Shown: positions 50,254-58,768 of the stretch, in pieces | Layout: every line of letters starts with the position of its first letter | Numbering within the stretch: the first letter of the stretch is position 1 | NCBI RefSeq assembly: GCF_001592965.1 | Contig: NZ_LRPC01000001.1 | Location: forward strand, 868,001 to 932,000 | DNA length: 64,000 nt | Source: Roseivirga spongicola | Lineage (GTDB): Bacteria > Bacteroidota > Bacteroidia > Cytophagales > Cyclobacteriaceae | Direction of reading: 5' to 3' | The notes under the pieces: model-generated | The model's database searches: none | What the model was told of the DNA's origin: nothing | Seen by the model: only the letters and a program-made list of their open reading frames with translations | Program-made: the position numbers and the translations under genes

Positions 50254-51771
50254 ATGAGTAGAATAAAAGTGTTCAGAGGCATAGTTCTTTCTATTGCCAT
50301 TCTATACGTCATTAAAAAGGCTCTTGTAGATATAAATTCAATCTATTCACAATATGCAAAGCGATCATTCGAGTTTTTCCAACAAAGCCCTGAACTAGCA
50401 AGTAAATATTGGGACATTCTACCTGTTCAACTTTTAACACACGATCTAATTCTAATCTTGATTGGGGTAACCTTTTATCACCTCGTCAAAAAATTCGAGA
50501 TAAATAAGAGGTTATATCTGGCATACCTAATTTTCTTACTTCCATCTGCTTTGTTTGGCTATTTACTGGCCCAATATGACCAATTAATAAATCCATATTA
50601 TTTTCTCAAATACCCCAGCCCGATTATTACTAATCAATACTCTCTATTTACGCATTTGGTAATTAGAAATTCAATTGAGTTTGTTTCATTGTTCTTTCTG
50701 GTAATGGCGATGTACAGAATCGAAAGAACATATATTAGAAACTCCAGCTTTTTAAGAGAACTATTTGAGCTACCAAAATCGAGTATCTTTATCAACTTCT
50801 TTCTTCCAATAGCTCTTCTTATATTAATCACTCTAGAGAGTTTTGCTGGTAATCTGCAACTACAAATGTATATCTCTTGGCAGGTATTACTTTGGTCAAG
50901 CTTCTTGTGTTTACTTGGTCTAACACTAATTGTTTATTTGGCTAAAGAAATTGACAAAGTTAAAGCTCTCAGTTACTGGAAAGTTTACGAGCTATATTTA
51001 GGTATATGTTTGACTCTTATAGTATTTACACTCTTTAGAAAGGTTTCGTTTGGAGATGAATTTCTAACAAACATAAATGATTGGATACTCTATGTGTTTT
51101 TAATTATCGGATTAATTCCTCTACTCTCTGGCTTTGTAGGATACAAAATCAATCAAAAGCTTATAGTCAATAGGCTCGAGTCACTAAACACCCAATCCGA
51201 ACTTTCAAACCTCAAATCGCAAATCAACCCACACTTTCTCTTCAATTCACTAAATAGTCTTTATGGCTTGGCATTGGAAGAAAGCAGTCCGAAAACCTCG
51301 ACAGGAATTCAAAAACTCAGTGAAATGATGCGCTTTATGCTGCGCGAAAATGTGGAAGACAAAACTGAAATCAGCCGGGAGTTTGAATACGTAGAAAACT
51401 ATATTGAGCTTCAAAAATTAAGGGTTGATGGAAATGAAAAAGTGAGATTAGAGTATGAGATAGACACAGCTTGTGAGGGTAAAATAACTCCTATGCTTAT
51501 TATTCCTTTTATTGAAAATGCCTTTAAGCATGGGGTCAGTGCGCATCATAATTCATGGATTGAGATTAAATTGAGTTGTAGCAAAGAGGCCATTCATTTG
51601 AACGTGAAAAACAGCAATCATAAGAAATCGAAATCTACGGAAGAAGAGAGCGGTATTGGGCTGGAGAATGTAAGGCAAAGGCTTACCATGCTCTATCCAG
51701 ACAAGCACCTTTTCCAGCTATTTGAGAATGAAGAAAGCTTTGAAGCCAACCTTAAAATTGAACTCAATTGA
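50254..51771 (+). CDS. LytS-like sensor histidine kinase (system 3)
   Basis: 505 residues. The long N-terminal half has seven or more hydrophobic helices (IVLSIAILYVI, LLTHDLILILIGVTFY, IFLLPSALFGYLL and others), a sensor module larger than those of systems 1 and 2. A short coiled linker (LESLNTQSELSNLKSQ) precedes His_kinase with the acceptor His in NPHFLFNSLNSLY, N-box FIENAFKHGVSAHH and the ATP lid SGIGLENVRQRLTMLY. The stop overlaps the TTG start of the regulator. No LytTR-type direct repeat was found upstream. Confidence 0.94.
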   Translation: MSRIKVFRGIVLSIAILYVIKKALVDINSIYSQYAKRSFEFFQQSPELASKYWDILPVQLLTHDLILILIGVTFYHLVKKFEINKRLYLAYLIFLLPSALFGYLLAQYDQLINPYYFLKYPSPIITNQYSLFTHLVIRNSIEFVSLFFLVMAMYRIERTYIRNSSFLRELFELPKSSIFINFFLPIALLILITLESFAGNLQLQMYISWQVLLWSSFLCLLGLTLIVYLAKEIDKVKALSYWKVYELYLGICLTLIVFTLFRKVSFGDEFLTNINDWILYVFLIIGLIPLLSGFVGYKINQKLIVNRLESLNTQSELSNLKSQINPHFLFNSLNSLYGLALEESSPKTSTGIQKLSEMMRFMLRENVEDKTEISREFEYVENYIELQKLRVDGNEKVRLEYEIDTACEGKITPMLIIPFIENAFKHGVSAHHNSWIEIKLSCSKEAIHLNVKNSNHKKSKSTEEESGIGLENVRQRLTMLYPDKHLFQLFENEESFEANLKIELN

Positions 51772-52436
51772 TTAGAGCCATTGCTATAGATGACGAGCCT
51801 ATTGCCTTAAAGGTGGTGGAAGAACATGCTTCCAAAATCCCTTTCCTGCAACTAGAAGAGTCATTTACCGATGCCTTTGCCGCTTTGGACTTTCTGCAAA
51901 ACAATAAAGTAGATCTGATCTTTTTAGACATCAATATGCCAGATATCTCTGGCCTCGACTTGCTAAAAGCAACCGATGCTAAGTTTCAAATCGTATTTAC
52001 AACCGCCTATTCCGAATATGCTGTAGAAAGCTATGAACACAATGCAGCAGATTATTTGCTCAAGCCCTTCGAATTTGGTCGCTTTCTGAAAGCTGTTATG
52101 AAAGTGAAAGAGGGTCTAAAACAGGCGAAGGAAGACTACTTCTTTGTAAAGTCTGGTTACGAGTACATACGCATCAACTTTCAGGATTTGCTTTTTATTA
52201 AGGGAGAAGGCAACTATCTCAAGTTGGTGGAAAAGGAGCGTAGCACACTCACCAGAATGACTTTTGAGGAAGTTTTGAGCCAAATACCAGAGAGCTTCAT
52301 TCAGGTGCATCGGTCATTTATCATTAACTCTCAGCTCGTGGAAAAGCTGGAAAAGCACCAGGCTAAAATTGGGCAACACCAAGTGCCAATTAATACTGAA
52401 GGTTACGACAGGTTGAGGGCTCTAGTTATCAAGTAA
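51768..52436 (+). CDS. LytTR-family response regulator (system 3)
   Basis: 222 residues. TTG start at 51768 overlapping the kinase stop (TTGA); no ATG is near. Receiver domain with AIDDEP at residues 6-11, phospho-acceptor Asp54 in LIFLDINMPDIS and Lys in YLLKPFEFGRF. LytTR domain from about residue 120 to the end (FFVKSGYEYIRINFQDLLFIKGEGNYLKLVEKERSTLTRMTF ... FIQVHRSFIINSQLVEKLE). Targets are unknown. Confidence 0.94.
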   Translation: MIRAIAIDDEPIALKVVEEHASKIPFLQLEESFTDAFAALDFLQNNKVDLIFLDINMPDISGLDLLKATDAKFQIVFTTAYSEYAVESYEHNAADYLLKPFEFGRFLKAVMKVKEGLKQAKEDYFFVKSGYEYIRINFQDLLFIKGEGNYLKLVEKERSTLTRMTFEEVLSQIPESFIQVHRSFIINSQLVEKLEKHQAKIGQHQVPINTEGYDRLRALVIK

Positions 52437-52447
52437 AGAACCGTTCC

Positions 52448-52575
52448 AGTAAGTCTTGCTGAGGCCCCGAAGTATCGGGGGAAGCATCTGATCAAGCTAT
52501 ACTTGTCCTTCTACATCGATAGGATTCTAGCCTCACTCGGTATGACATAGACGGAAGGTCATCAGGCTCAACATT
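52448..52575 (-). repeat. Dispersed intergenic repeat family A, copy 4
   Basis: The plus strand reads AGTAAGTCTTGCTGAGGCC, a CCCCGAAGTATCGGGG hairpin, GAAGCATCTGATCAAGCT, then blocks matching copy 3 in reverse. It lies between the third LytTR regulator and the TPM operon. Confidence 0.85.
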
Positions 52576-52610
52576 CTTAAGGGTAAGCACTTTTTGCCAT
52601 AGGGGGAAAC

Positions 52611-52638
52611 AAAAAAGGCTTCACTATTCAGCGAAGCC
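52611..52638 (-). terminator. Terminator of the TPM/LemA operon
   Basis: Minus strand: GGGCTTCGC and its partner GTGAAGCC flank TGAATA, followed by six T residues. It sits 37 bp after the stop of the last TPM gene. Confidence 0.8.
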
Positions 52639-52674
52639 CTAATAACTAATTTCCTGATCAACGAATGGACTGGC

Positions 52675-53505
52675 TTACCAACTGCCTCCGGAACCGCCTC
52701 CGCCAAAGGAGCCGCCTCCGAAACCACCGAAGCCTCCGCCTCCACCGCCAAAGCCAGAACCACCACCGAACATTCCTCCGCCACCGCGGAAGTTATCCCA
52801 GTCGTCATCTCTTCTTCTGCCCATGGAGTTACCCATCATCATCCAGGCCCACCATGGAATACCACGAGTTCCGATACCTCTGCCTCTTCTTCTACCAAAA
52901 ATTGCCGGAAGAATAAATACTAAGAAGAAAAATACAATAAAGAAGCGGAAGCCACCGCCTCCTCCATCATTACCTCTTCTTCTATTTTGAGCAAATTGCT
53001 CTGCGGTATATTCGCCAGAAGCTAATTCAAAAATGACATCGGTAGCATCGTCTAAACCCTTATAAAAATTGCCTTCTTTAAATCTAGGGTTCATGTACTC
53101 CTCACGGATGGTATAAGTAGCTGCATCGGTTATAGAGCCCTCCATTCCATAGCCAGATACAATGGCCGCCATTCTATCATTAATAGAAACAACAATGAAA
53201 ATCCCATTGTCTTTGGCCGTACCTACTTTCCACTTTTCGGCTGTTCTTTGAGCAAAATCAACAACTTCGTAACCATTCAAAGACTGAACAATTAGAATCG
53301 AAACCTGGGTAGAAGTAGAGTCTTCATAACCCAACATCTTATTCTCTAAGGCACGAAGCTCTTGTTGAGAAAGCGTACTATTAGTGAAATCATTGACCAA
53401 CCTTGGAGGGTTTGGTGCATCTGGAATTCCGCTTTGTGCAAAGCCTAAACTGCTGATGGATATAAGAAGTATTACTAGTAAGTTCCGCATATTAGTCTTT
53501 GCCAA
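52675..53505 (-). CDS. TPM-domain membrane protein with Gly-rich tail
   Basis: 276 residues. Signal peptide, then a TPM (TLP18.3/Psb32/MOLO-1) domain: PNPPRLVNDFTNSTLSQQELRALENKMLGYEDSTSTQVSILIVQSLNGYEVVDFAQRTAEKWKVGTAKDNGIFIVVSINDRMAAIVSGYGMEG. One membrane helix follows (FFIVFFFLVFILPAIFG), and a C-terminal tail of Gly/Phe repeats ending GGSGGSW. TPM proteins with such tails and LemA neighbours are envelope-associated and of unknown biochemical role. It overlaps the next upstream gene by 14 bp. Confidence 0.92.
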   Translation of the reverse strand: MAKTNMRNLLVILLISISSLGFAQSGIPDAPNPPRLVNDFTNSTLSQQELRALENKMLGYEDSTSTQVSILIVQSLNGYEVVDFAQRTAEKWKVGTAKDNGIFIVVSINDRMAAIVSGYGMEGSITDAATYTIREEYMNPRFKEGNFYKGLDDATDVIFELASGEYTAEQFAQNRRRGNDGGGGGFRFFIVFFFLVFILPAIFGRRRGRGIGTRGIPWWAWMMMGNSMGRRRDDDWDNFRGGGGMFGGGSGFGGGGGGFGGFGGGSFGGGGSGGSW

Positions 53506-53932
53506 ATGAGATATCGTCCGATAATTCGTTTATGTCGTCTTTTTGGTAAGGATAGAATTCTTTCAGCCTTTCGCCAACACATAGAATGCCATCCACTAGG
53601 CCTTCGGTAAACTTTCCATCCTTAAAGTGCTTCACCATTTTCTCTTTGGTGATGTCCCAAAAGTCTGGCTCCACTTTGGCGTTGATACCGCCATCGCCAA
53701 TAATGCCAAACTTATGGTCTTTAATAGCCATATAGATGAGCACGCCATTTCTGGCTTCGGTCTCATGCATTTTAAGCTGAGCAAAAACCTGAGCCGCTCT
53801 GTCCAACACATTGTCTTTTTTGCAATGGTTTTCTAGATGCACGCGAATTTCGCCACTGGTATTTAGCTCAGCCTCTTCAATGGCTGCTTTAATTCTCTTC
53901 TTCTGATCTGATGTAAAATGTGCTTCTGCCAT
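53492..53932 (-). CDS. TPM-domain protein, short form
   Basis: 146 residues, no signal peptide or membrane helix: FTSDQKKRIKAAIEEAELNTSGEIRVHLENHCKKDNVLDRAAQVFAQLKMHETEARNGVLIYMAIKDHKFGIIGDGGINAKVEPDFWDITKEKMVKHFKDGKFTEGLVDGI matches the TPM fold, here as a stand-alone cytoplasm-facing module. It overlaps LemA by 1 bp and the second TPM gene by 14 bp, so all three are one tight operon. Confidence 0.9.
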   Translation of the reverse strand: MAEAHFTSDQKKRIKAAIEEAELNTSGEIRVHLENHCKKDNVLDRAAQVFAQLKMHETEARNGVLIYMAIKDHKFGIIGDGGINAKVEPDFWDITKEKMVKHFKDGKFTEGLVDGILCVGERLKEFYPYQKDDINELSDDISFGKD

Positions 53933-54525
53933 TAGTCAAAACTTACTTCTGGTGCTGTTTCTGCTCCTGCAGTAGATTCAAAATATCCTTTTTGGTCGAA
54001 GCCAAACATATTAGCGTACAAGTTTTTCGGGAAGCTTCTGATGTAAGTATTGTAGCCTCTTACCTGCTCGTTGAAGTTTCTTCTTTCTACCGCAATACGG
54101 TTTTCCGTTCCTTCTAACTGAACTTGTAATTGCTGAAACTGCTGGCTCGCCTTTAAGTCAGGGTAACGCTCAACAGATACTAAAAGTCTACTTAAAGCAC
54201 CACTCAATCCTTGTTGTGCTTGCTCAAAGTTAGCAATAGCATCAGGAGTAAGGTTTGAAGGGTCCACATTTACGGAAGTAGCCTTTGCTCTAGCTTCAAT
54301 TACTCCAGTAAGTGTCTCTTGCTCAAAATCGGCATAACCCTTTACGGTATTCACAAGGTTAGGAATAAGGTCAGAACGTCTTTGATATTGGTTTTCAACT
54401 TGAGCCCAAGCGGCTCCAATTCCCTCGTCTTGCTGAACCATTGTATTATACGTGCCTTTTATACTCGAATAACCGATCAAAACTAGCACCACTAGAATGA
54501 TCAGCACAATCCATTTTTTCTTCAT
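53932..54525 (-). CDS. lemA: LemA-family protein
   Basis: 197 residues. One N-terminal membrane helix (WIVLIILVVLVLIGYSSI) and a helical extracytoplasmic LemA domain: YNTMVQQDEGIGAAWAQVENQYQRRSDLIPNLVNTVKGYADFEQETLTGVIEARAKA ... ERRNFNEQVRGYNTYIRSFPKNLYANMFGF. LemA is common in Bacteroidota next to TPM-domain proteins. It is the first gene of the operon with the two TPM genes; no promoter box was identified. Confidence 0.95.
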   Translation of the reverse strand: MKKKWIVLIILVVLVLIGYSSIKGTYNTMVQQDEGIGAAWAQVENQYQRRSDLIPNLVNTVKGYADFEQETLTGVIEARAKATSVNVDPSNLTPDAIANFEQAQQGLSGALSRLLVSVERYPDLKASQQFQQLQVQLEGTENRIAVERRNFNEQVRGYNTYIRSFPKNLYANMFGFDQKGYFESTAGAETAPEVSFD

Positions 54526-54578
54526 TGTCTATTTAGGTTTTGATAGAAATTACGGCTTACAGCCTGCAACATATGTGC

Positions 54579-54586
54579 TAACTTTG
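54579..54586 (+). promoter_or_regulatory. -7 promoter box of the PLP decarboxylase
   Basis: TAACTTTG matches TAnnTTTG perfectly. The ATG at 54599 is only 12 bases downstream, whereas ATG 54620 is 33 bases away, which supports the latter as start. Confidence 0.6.
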
Positions 54587-54619
54587 TTATCGGACAATAT
54601 GACAGATAAGCGTAGAGAA

Positions 54620-56029
54620 ATGGATACTCAATCTTTCAGAAAACATGCACACGAATTGGTAGACTGGATGGCCGATTACTTTGAGTCGGTTGAAGATTAC
54701 CCAGTAATGTCTCAGGTAAAACCTGGAGATATTCTGAAGCAAATTCCCACCAAAGCACCCAATCAGCCAGAGTCTTTCGACCAAATGCTGAAGGACTTCA
54801 ATGATATTATCATGCCTGGTGTTACGCATTGGGAAAGCCCGAACTTTATGGCCTATTTCCCAGCTAATAAGAGTAAAGGCTCTGTTTTGGCCGAAATGCT
54901 GATGAGCACTTTGGGTGCACAATGTATGCAGTGGCTTACTTCGCCTGCCGCTGCAGAACTGGAAGAACAAATGATGAATTGGCTTCGCGAAATGCTGGGT
55001 TTGCCAGAGTCATTTACAGGAGTAATTCAAGACACTGCCTCCACTGCTACGCTTTGCGCATTGCTCACCGCCAGAGAAAAAGCGACCAATTACAGCATCA
55101 ACGAAAAGGGTTTCGATGAAAGAAAGTTTACCATTTACTCTTCCGAGCAAATTCATTCCTCAATAGACAAGGCAGTAAAAATTGCTGGTTTTGGGATTGA
55201 GGCTTTGCGTAAAGTGGAAGTGGACGATGGCTACGCCATGATCCCTGAAAAGTTGGAAGAACTTATTGAAGCCGACAAAGCTGCTGGATATATTCCGTTA
55301 TGTGTGGTTTCAGCCATAGGTACCACGAGCACAACCGCAGTAGATCCGATTAATGAGATAGGAGACATTTGCCTAAAACACAACATCTGGCATCATGTAG
55401 ATGCAGCTTATGCCGGAACGGCTTTGGTACTTCCTGAAATGCGCTGGATGTCTGAAGGAGTTGAGAAAGCCGACTCATTCGTTTTCAACCCACACAAATG
55501 GATGTTCACCAATTTTGACTGCACAGCATACTTTGTGAAAGACCCGGTAAGTCTAGTCAATACCTTCACCATTACTCCAGACTACCTGAAAACCTCAGTA
55601 GACGGAGATGTAAAGAACTATCGTGATTGGGGAATTCCTCTAGGCCGCAGGTTCCGAGCACTTAAGCTTTGGTTTGTCATTCGTGAGTTTGGTGTGGAAG
55701 GAATTCGGGCGAAAATCCGAAAGCATATTATGCTCGGAAAATGGTTGGCTCAAGAAATCGATGCACATTCCGACTTCGAGTTGATGGCTCCCGTTCCGAT
55801 GAACACCGTATGTTTCAGGTATACCAAAGGAGAAGAATCTCAGCTCGATGTACTGAACGAAGCGATCATGAATAAGATCAACAATTCAGGCAAGTTGTTT
55901 TTCACACAAACTAAGCTAAAAGGAAAGTTTGTTTTACGTTTAGCCTTTGGAAACACCAATTTAGAGGCCTTTCATGTGGAAAACGCGTGGCAGTTGATTC
56001 AGGAAACAGCCAGTGAAATCAAACCTTAA
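54620..56029 (+). CDS. PLP-dependent aromatic-L-amino-acid-type decarboxylase
   Basis: 469 residues from ATG 54620 (MDTQSFRKHAHELVDWMADYF, the usual family start); an open frame extends further upstream without support. Group II decarboxylase fold: HWESPNFMAYFPANKSKGSVLAEML, DTASTATLCALLTAREKA, HVDAAYAGTALVLPEM, and the Schiff-base Lys in NPHKWMFTNFDCTAYFV. It likely decarboxylates an aromatic L-amino acid (Tyr, Trp or DOPA type) to an amine. Ser/His details that set substrate cannot be resolved here. Two lipoprotein genes follow after 24 bp. Confidence 0.92.
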   Translation: MDTQSFRKHAHELVDWMADYFESVEDYPVMSQVKPGDILKQIPTKAPNQPESFDQMLKDFNDIIMPGVTHWESPNFMAYFPANKSKGSVLAEMLMSTLGAQCMQWLTSPAAAELEEQMMNWLREMLGLPESFTGVIQDTASTATLCALLTAREKATNYSINEKGFDERKFTIYSSEQIHSSIDKAVKIAGFGIEALRKVEVDDGYAMIPEKLEELIEADKAAGYIPLCVVSAIGTTSTTAVDPINEIGDICLKHNIWHHVDAAYAGTALVLPEMRWMSEGVEKADSFVFNPHKWMFTNFDCTAYFVKDPVSLVNTFTITPDYLKTSVDGDVKNYRDWGIPLGRRFRALKLWFVIREFGVEGIRAKIRKHIMLGKWLAQEIDAHSDFELMAPVPMNTVCFRYTKGEESQLDVLNEAIMNKINNSGKLFFTQTKLKGKFVLRLAFGNTNLEAFHVENAWQLIQETASEIKP

Positions 56030-56053
56030 GTCGATCATCTGGTTTCATTTGGC

Positions 56054-56602
56054 ATGAAAAGGTTGTCCATACTCTTGCTGAGCCTGTTTATTATTTCAGC
56101 TTGTAATCCTGTAAAAGACAAGAAAGTTGACCAGACAACTATTGGCTTTAAAACCGATGAATCTTCTAAGCTATTCTTCAAAAACGTAAGGCGTTCTTAC
56201 TACGATGTAGAGGTAATGGAAGAAGCCAAACTGGAAATCTATCGGCTGAAAAAGCGAGTGAAAGAGTCTGATGAACCTATTCTTAATATCAACATAGTCA
56301 ATAACTGGAGATATGACGAGGCTTATGTTCTGCTTGAACCTAATTCAGCCGCAGGCTCATTGTCCGATATAAAGGTTATTTGGGAAAACGAAGATGGAAA
56401 AAGTGGAGAAATCAGCCTAGAAGGTGGAAATAAGAAGAATCAGTTAGACTTTGCAGCCAAAGTATATGATCAGATACAAAATGGAAGTCAGTTCTATATA
56501 ATGAAGGATGGAGAAAAAAAGGCATTCTTAATTGATTCGAAAAGCAGAGAAGCCTTCAGAGTTACCATGTTCGACTATTTTCGGCTAACTTTAGAGTATT
56601 GA
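56054..56602 (+). CDS. Lipoprotein of unknown function, tandem paralogue 1
   Basis: 182 residues: lipobox LLSLFIISACNP (Cys 17) and an alpha+beta domain (FFKNVRRSYYDVEVMEEAKLEIYRLKKRVKESDEPILNINIVNNWRYDEAYVLLEPNS ... LDFAAKVYDQIQNGSQFYIMKDGEKKAFLIDSKSREAFRVTMFDYFRL). It is paralogous to the next gene with conserved LKKRV, INIxxW, EPN, LDFAAxVxDQ and REAFxxTMxDY blocks. No family is recognised. Probably outer-membrane or periplasm-facing. Confidence 0.78.
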   Translation: MKRLSILLLSLFIISACNPVKDKKVDQTTIGFKTDESSKLFFKNVRRSYYDVEVMEEAKLEIYRLKKRVKESDEPILNINIVNNWRYDEAYVLLEPNSAAGSLSDIKVIWENEDGKSGEISLEGGNKKNQLDFAAKVYDQIQNGSQFYIMKDGEKKAFLIDSKSREAFRVTMFDYFRLTLEY

Positions 56603-56615
56603 CACACTCACTCTA

Positions 56616-57164
56616 ATGCATTTCCGAGCTCTCGCCATTTTTATCTTAATCATCACTGTTGGTTGCCAAAAAGAAAAGACTCCAGAATTCGATCAGGAGA
56701 TCATTGATTTGAAGCTGTTGAATTATAACCTCAATTATTTTAAGTTCAATAGAATTCCCTCTTATGACCTAGAGACCTTCGAAAACCGAATGAAGCTTGG
56801 TTTAAGGTTGAAAAAGCGGGTGCTCGATCAGTCCAGACCTATAATAAATCTTTGCATTTTTATTGACTGGAAGCACGGCCAAAGCGAAATAATTGTTGAG
56901 CCCAATGACTACATCAAGCATCCTGATGAGTTCGAACTTCTGTGGCGCGACCTGGATGGAGTGCGCGGACTCATCTTCTTTGAACAAGGAGACAGGAAGA
57001 AACACCTTGAGTTTGCCGCTCAAGTTTTAGATCAGCTAGAAAGAGGGTGTGAATTTTACCTCAAGCAAGATTCAGAATACATACCCGTACTAGCAGATAC
57101 TACTAGTCGTAAGGCCTTTCATATTACTATGCTAGACTATTATGGACTATTGAAGAGTCTTTAG
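56616..57164 (+). CDS. Lipoprotein of unknown function, tandem paralogue 2
   Basis: 182 residues, same length as its neighbour: lipobox FILIITVGCQK (Cys 17), then the matching order RLKKRVLDQSRPIINLCIFIDWKHGQSEIIVEPNDY, LEFAAQVLDQLERGCEFYLKQDSEYIP and SRKAFHITMLDYYGLL. It arose by tandem duplication. It starts 13 bp after the first paralogue. Its stop codon overlaps the 3' end of the convergent small gene at 57161 by 3 bp. Confidence 0.78.
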   Translation: MHFRALAIFILIITVGCQKEKTPEFDQEIIDLKLLNYNLNYFKFNRIPSYDLETFENRMKLGLRLKKRVLDQSRPIINLCIFIDWKHGQSEIIVEPNDYIKHPDEFELLWRDLDGVRGLIFFEQGDRKKHLEFAAQVLDQLERGCEFYLKQDSEYIPVLADTTSRKAFHITMLDYYGLLKSL

Positions 57165-57301
57165 TGACTCTCGTCTTCTTTCTTTTTCTTGCCTTTGAAA
57201 AGGGCATCATGCTGAGAAAGTGCACCTACAAAGCCAATTAGGATAACAACAATCCAGATGAAAGTATTAGCTCCGCTAGCAATTGGTGGGTCAAATAACA
57301 T
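57161..57301 (-). CDS. Small single-helix membrane protein
   Basis: 46 residues: MLFDPPIASGANTFIWIVVI, then LIGFVGALSQHDALFKGKKKKEDESH. One membrane helix (about 13-30) and a strongly charged C-terminal tail. It is supported by a perfect minus-strand -7 box TATCTTTG at 57322-57329, 20 bases before the ATG, so it is a real gene rather than a shadow. It converges with the lipoprotein gene. Family unknown. Confidence 0.65.
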   Translation of the reverse strand: MLFDPPIASGANTFIWIVVILIGFVGALSQHDALFKGKKKKEDESH

Positions 57302-57490
57302 AGTTCTTTTCGTTTAGGCTGCAAAGATAAAGCAAAAGGCTAATGTTAAGAAGCGGTTCACTATTTTTTAACAGCGGTGTAACAAATAGCCAATTTTGCT
57401 CACCAAAATGTAATATAAAGTTAACGTTTTTGAGGCGCGAAAACGGAGTGCAAGACTCTAATTTCACAGCATCAAAAACGACTTCATCGA
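57302..57490. other. Intergenic region with promoters and an inverted repeat
   Basis: Contains the minus-strand -7 box at 57322-57329 for the small membrane protein and an inverted repeat CGTTTTTGA (57425-57433) / TCAAAAACG (57472-57480) that brackets a TAATTTCA box-like sequence upstream of the XRE gene. The latter could be an autoregulatory operator. Confidence 0.45.
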
Positions 57491-57700
57491 GTGAAAAATT
57501 CCCTGAAGGTAGAACGTAAGAAAAAGAAGATTACCCAAGAGCAACTTGCTGATCTAGTTGGCGTATCTAGGCAAAGTATTAATGCCATAGAACGCGGTAA
57601 ATATACTCCTTCTACTGCCCTAGCTCTTAAGATTTCAGAAATCTTTAATACTACCGTAAACAAGCTTTTTGAGCTAGAACCTGTTGATTATCAGCATTAA
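57491..57700 (+). CDS. Small XRE-family HTH regulator
   Basis: 69 residues from a GTG start: VERKKKKITQEQLADLVGVSRQSINAIERGKYTPSTALALKISEIFNTTVNKLFELE. A complete Xre/Cro-type HTH with the QxxIxxIExGxxxPS pattern and no extra domain. It lies upstream of the patatin locus with a 62-bp gap, so it may regulate that locus. The inverted repeat at 57425/57472 is a candidate operator. Similar 65-70-residue XRE proteins commonly accompany small membrane proteins. Confidence 0.9.
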   Translation: MKNSLKVERKKKKITQEQLADLVGVSRQSINAIERGKYTPSTALALKISEIFNTTVNKLFELEPVDYQH

Positions 57701-57762
57701 TTTTCTGTAAGCTGAATTTTTTCAGTGTGTTTTTACTAAATTCAATTCGTAAATAACACACA

Positions 57763-58080
57763 ATGAAAAAGACACTCACAATTGCCTTATTGGCTGTTAT
57801 GGTTCTGTCTGGCCAATGTTTCGCACAAGACAGCTTTAGCCAAATCAAAATTACTTCAGTAGAAAACCTGGAACCAAGCAGGCTTGGTAATACCGAAGTC
57901 TATTTAGACGACTTCATCAAGTTTTCTATTGATAACCCTGACTCCGTTGAGCTTAAAGAGCCACAAAGCCTCTTTCTTTATATTAACGGACACCGATTAA
58001 GCCCTTATCAAGCCAATTACATCACCAAAAACAGTGTTGTTTTCAACTTTTTCCATCCGATACCCTCCGTGGACTCATGA
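57763..58080 (+). CDS. Secreted N-terminal part of a possibly split membrane protein
   Basis: 105 residues: signal peptide (MKKTLTIALLAVMVLSGQCFAQ) and a short beta-rich segment (IKITSVENLEPSRLGNTEVYLDDFIKFSIDNPDSVELKEPQSLFLYINGHRLSPYQANYITKNSVVFNFFHP) that ends without the rest of a domain. The next frame, overlapping by 4 bp (ATGA), continues with what looks like the second half of the same beta domain before its membrane helices. Either two coupled genes or one gene interrupted by a frameshift (real or a sequencing error). Confidence 0.6.
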   Translation: MKKTLTIALLAVMVLSGQCFAQDSFSQIKITSVENLEPSRLGNTEVYLDDFIKFSIDNPDSVELKEPQSLFLYINGHRLSPYQANYITKNSVVFNFFHPIPSVDS

Positions 58081-58757
58081 AAAAAGAGATCAATAGTTGG
58101 GGAGAACATGAAGCCAAGGTGAGAATGAGCTTCGGAAATGCAACGGGTGAGCATGTTCAAATCGAGAAACCTAATGTTACTATAGATTTTGATCCCAACT
58201 TTACAGTAAGAAGCTGGATTGGAAGAGGCATTATCTTGCTCATCATCTTTATGTTCTTCGTTCTAGTGAAGAGGAATTATTTTCTCAAGGCAGTAGGCAG
58301 TTCAAAATATAGCCTTTCCAGAGTTCAACTTGGTTGGTGGACCATGATTGTTATTTGCTGTTACATTGCCCTTTGGTCGGATAGTGGCGTGTTGGTTCCG
58401 CTCACTACTGACACCTTAATTCTTCTCGGAATTAGTGCTGGTACAGCTGCAGCTGCACAGACCATCGACATAAACAGAGTTCAGGCATTAAAATCTCAAA
58501 ACCCTGCCGCTCCTGTTGAACCAGCAAATGCTGCTCATAAAGGTCAATCGTTCTTATTCCAGATTCTATCAGACCATGATGGAATCAATATTCAACGATT
58601 CCAGAGTGTAGTTTTCACCTTCTTTATTGGGGTTTTCTTTGTTTTCGAAGTCATCACCAAGTTCGAAATGCCAGATTTAGATCCTGGAATTTTAGGGTTG
58701 ATGGGCATTAGCTCTGCAACATATGCTGGTTTAAAAACCAACGAGGGTAAAAATTAA
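58077..58757 (+). CDS. Membrane protein of the patatin locus
   Basis: 226 residues. The first ~48 (EINSWGEHEAKVRMSFGNATGEHVQIEKPNVTIDFDPNFTVRSW) are beta-rich and soluble-looking. Four or so hydrophobic helices follow: IGRGIILLIIFMFFVLV, LGWWTMIVICCYIALW, LILLGISAGTAAAA, VVFTFFIGVFFVFEVI and a short LGLMGISSATYAGL. It has no signal peptide, which fits its being the second half of the protein starting at 57763. The patatin gene follows after 11 bp. No family recognised. Confidence 0.6.
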   Translation: MKKEINSWGEHEAKVRMSFGNATGEHVQIEKPNVTIDFDPNFTVRSWIGRGIILLIIFMFFVLVKRNYFLKAVGSSKYSLSRVQLGWWTMIVICCYIALWSDSGVLVPLTTDTLILLGISAGTAAAAQTIDINRVQALKSQNPAAPVEPANAAHKGQSFLFQILSDHDGINIQRFQSVVFTFFIGVFFVFEVITKFEMPDLDPGILGLMGISSATYAGLKTNEGKN

Positions 58758-58768
58758 ACACAACACAC

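Noticed and set aside
54497-54619. Upstream extension of the PLP decarboxylase
   Set aside because: It overlaps the lemA start and the -7 box at 54579-54586; the family-typical N-terminus begins at 54620.
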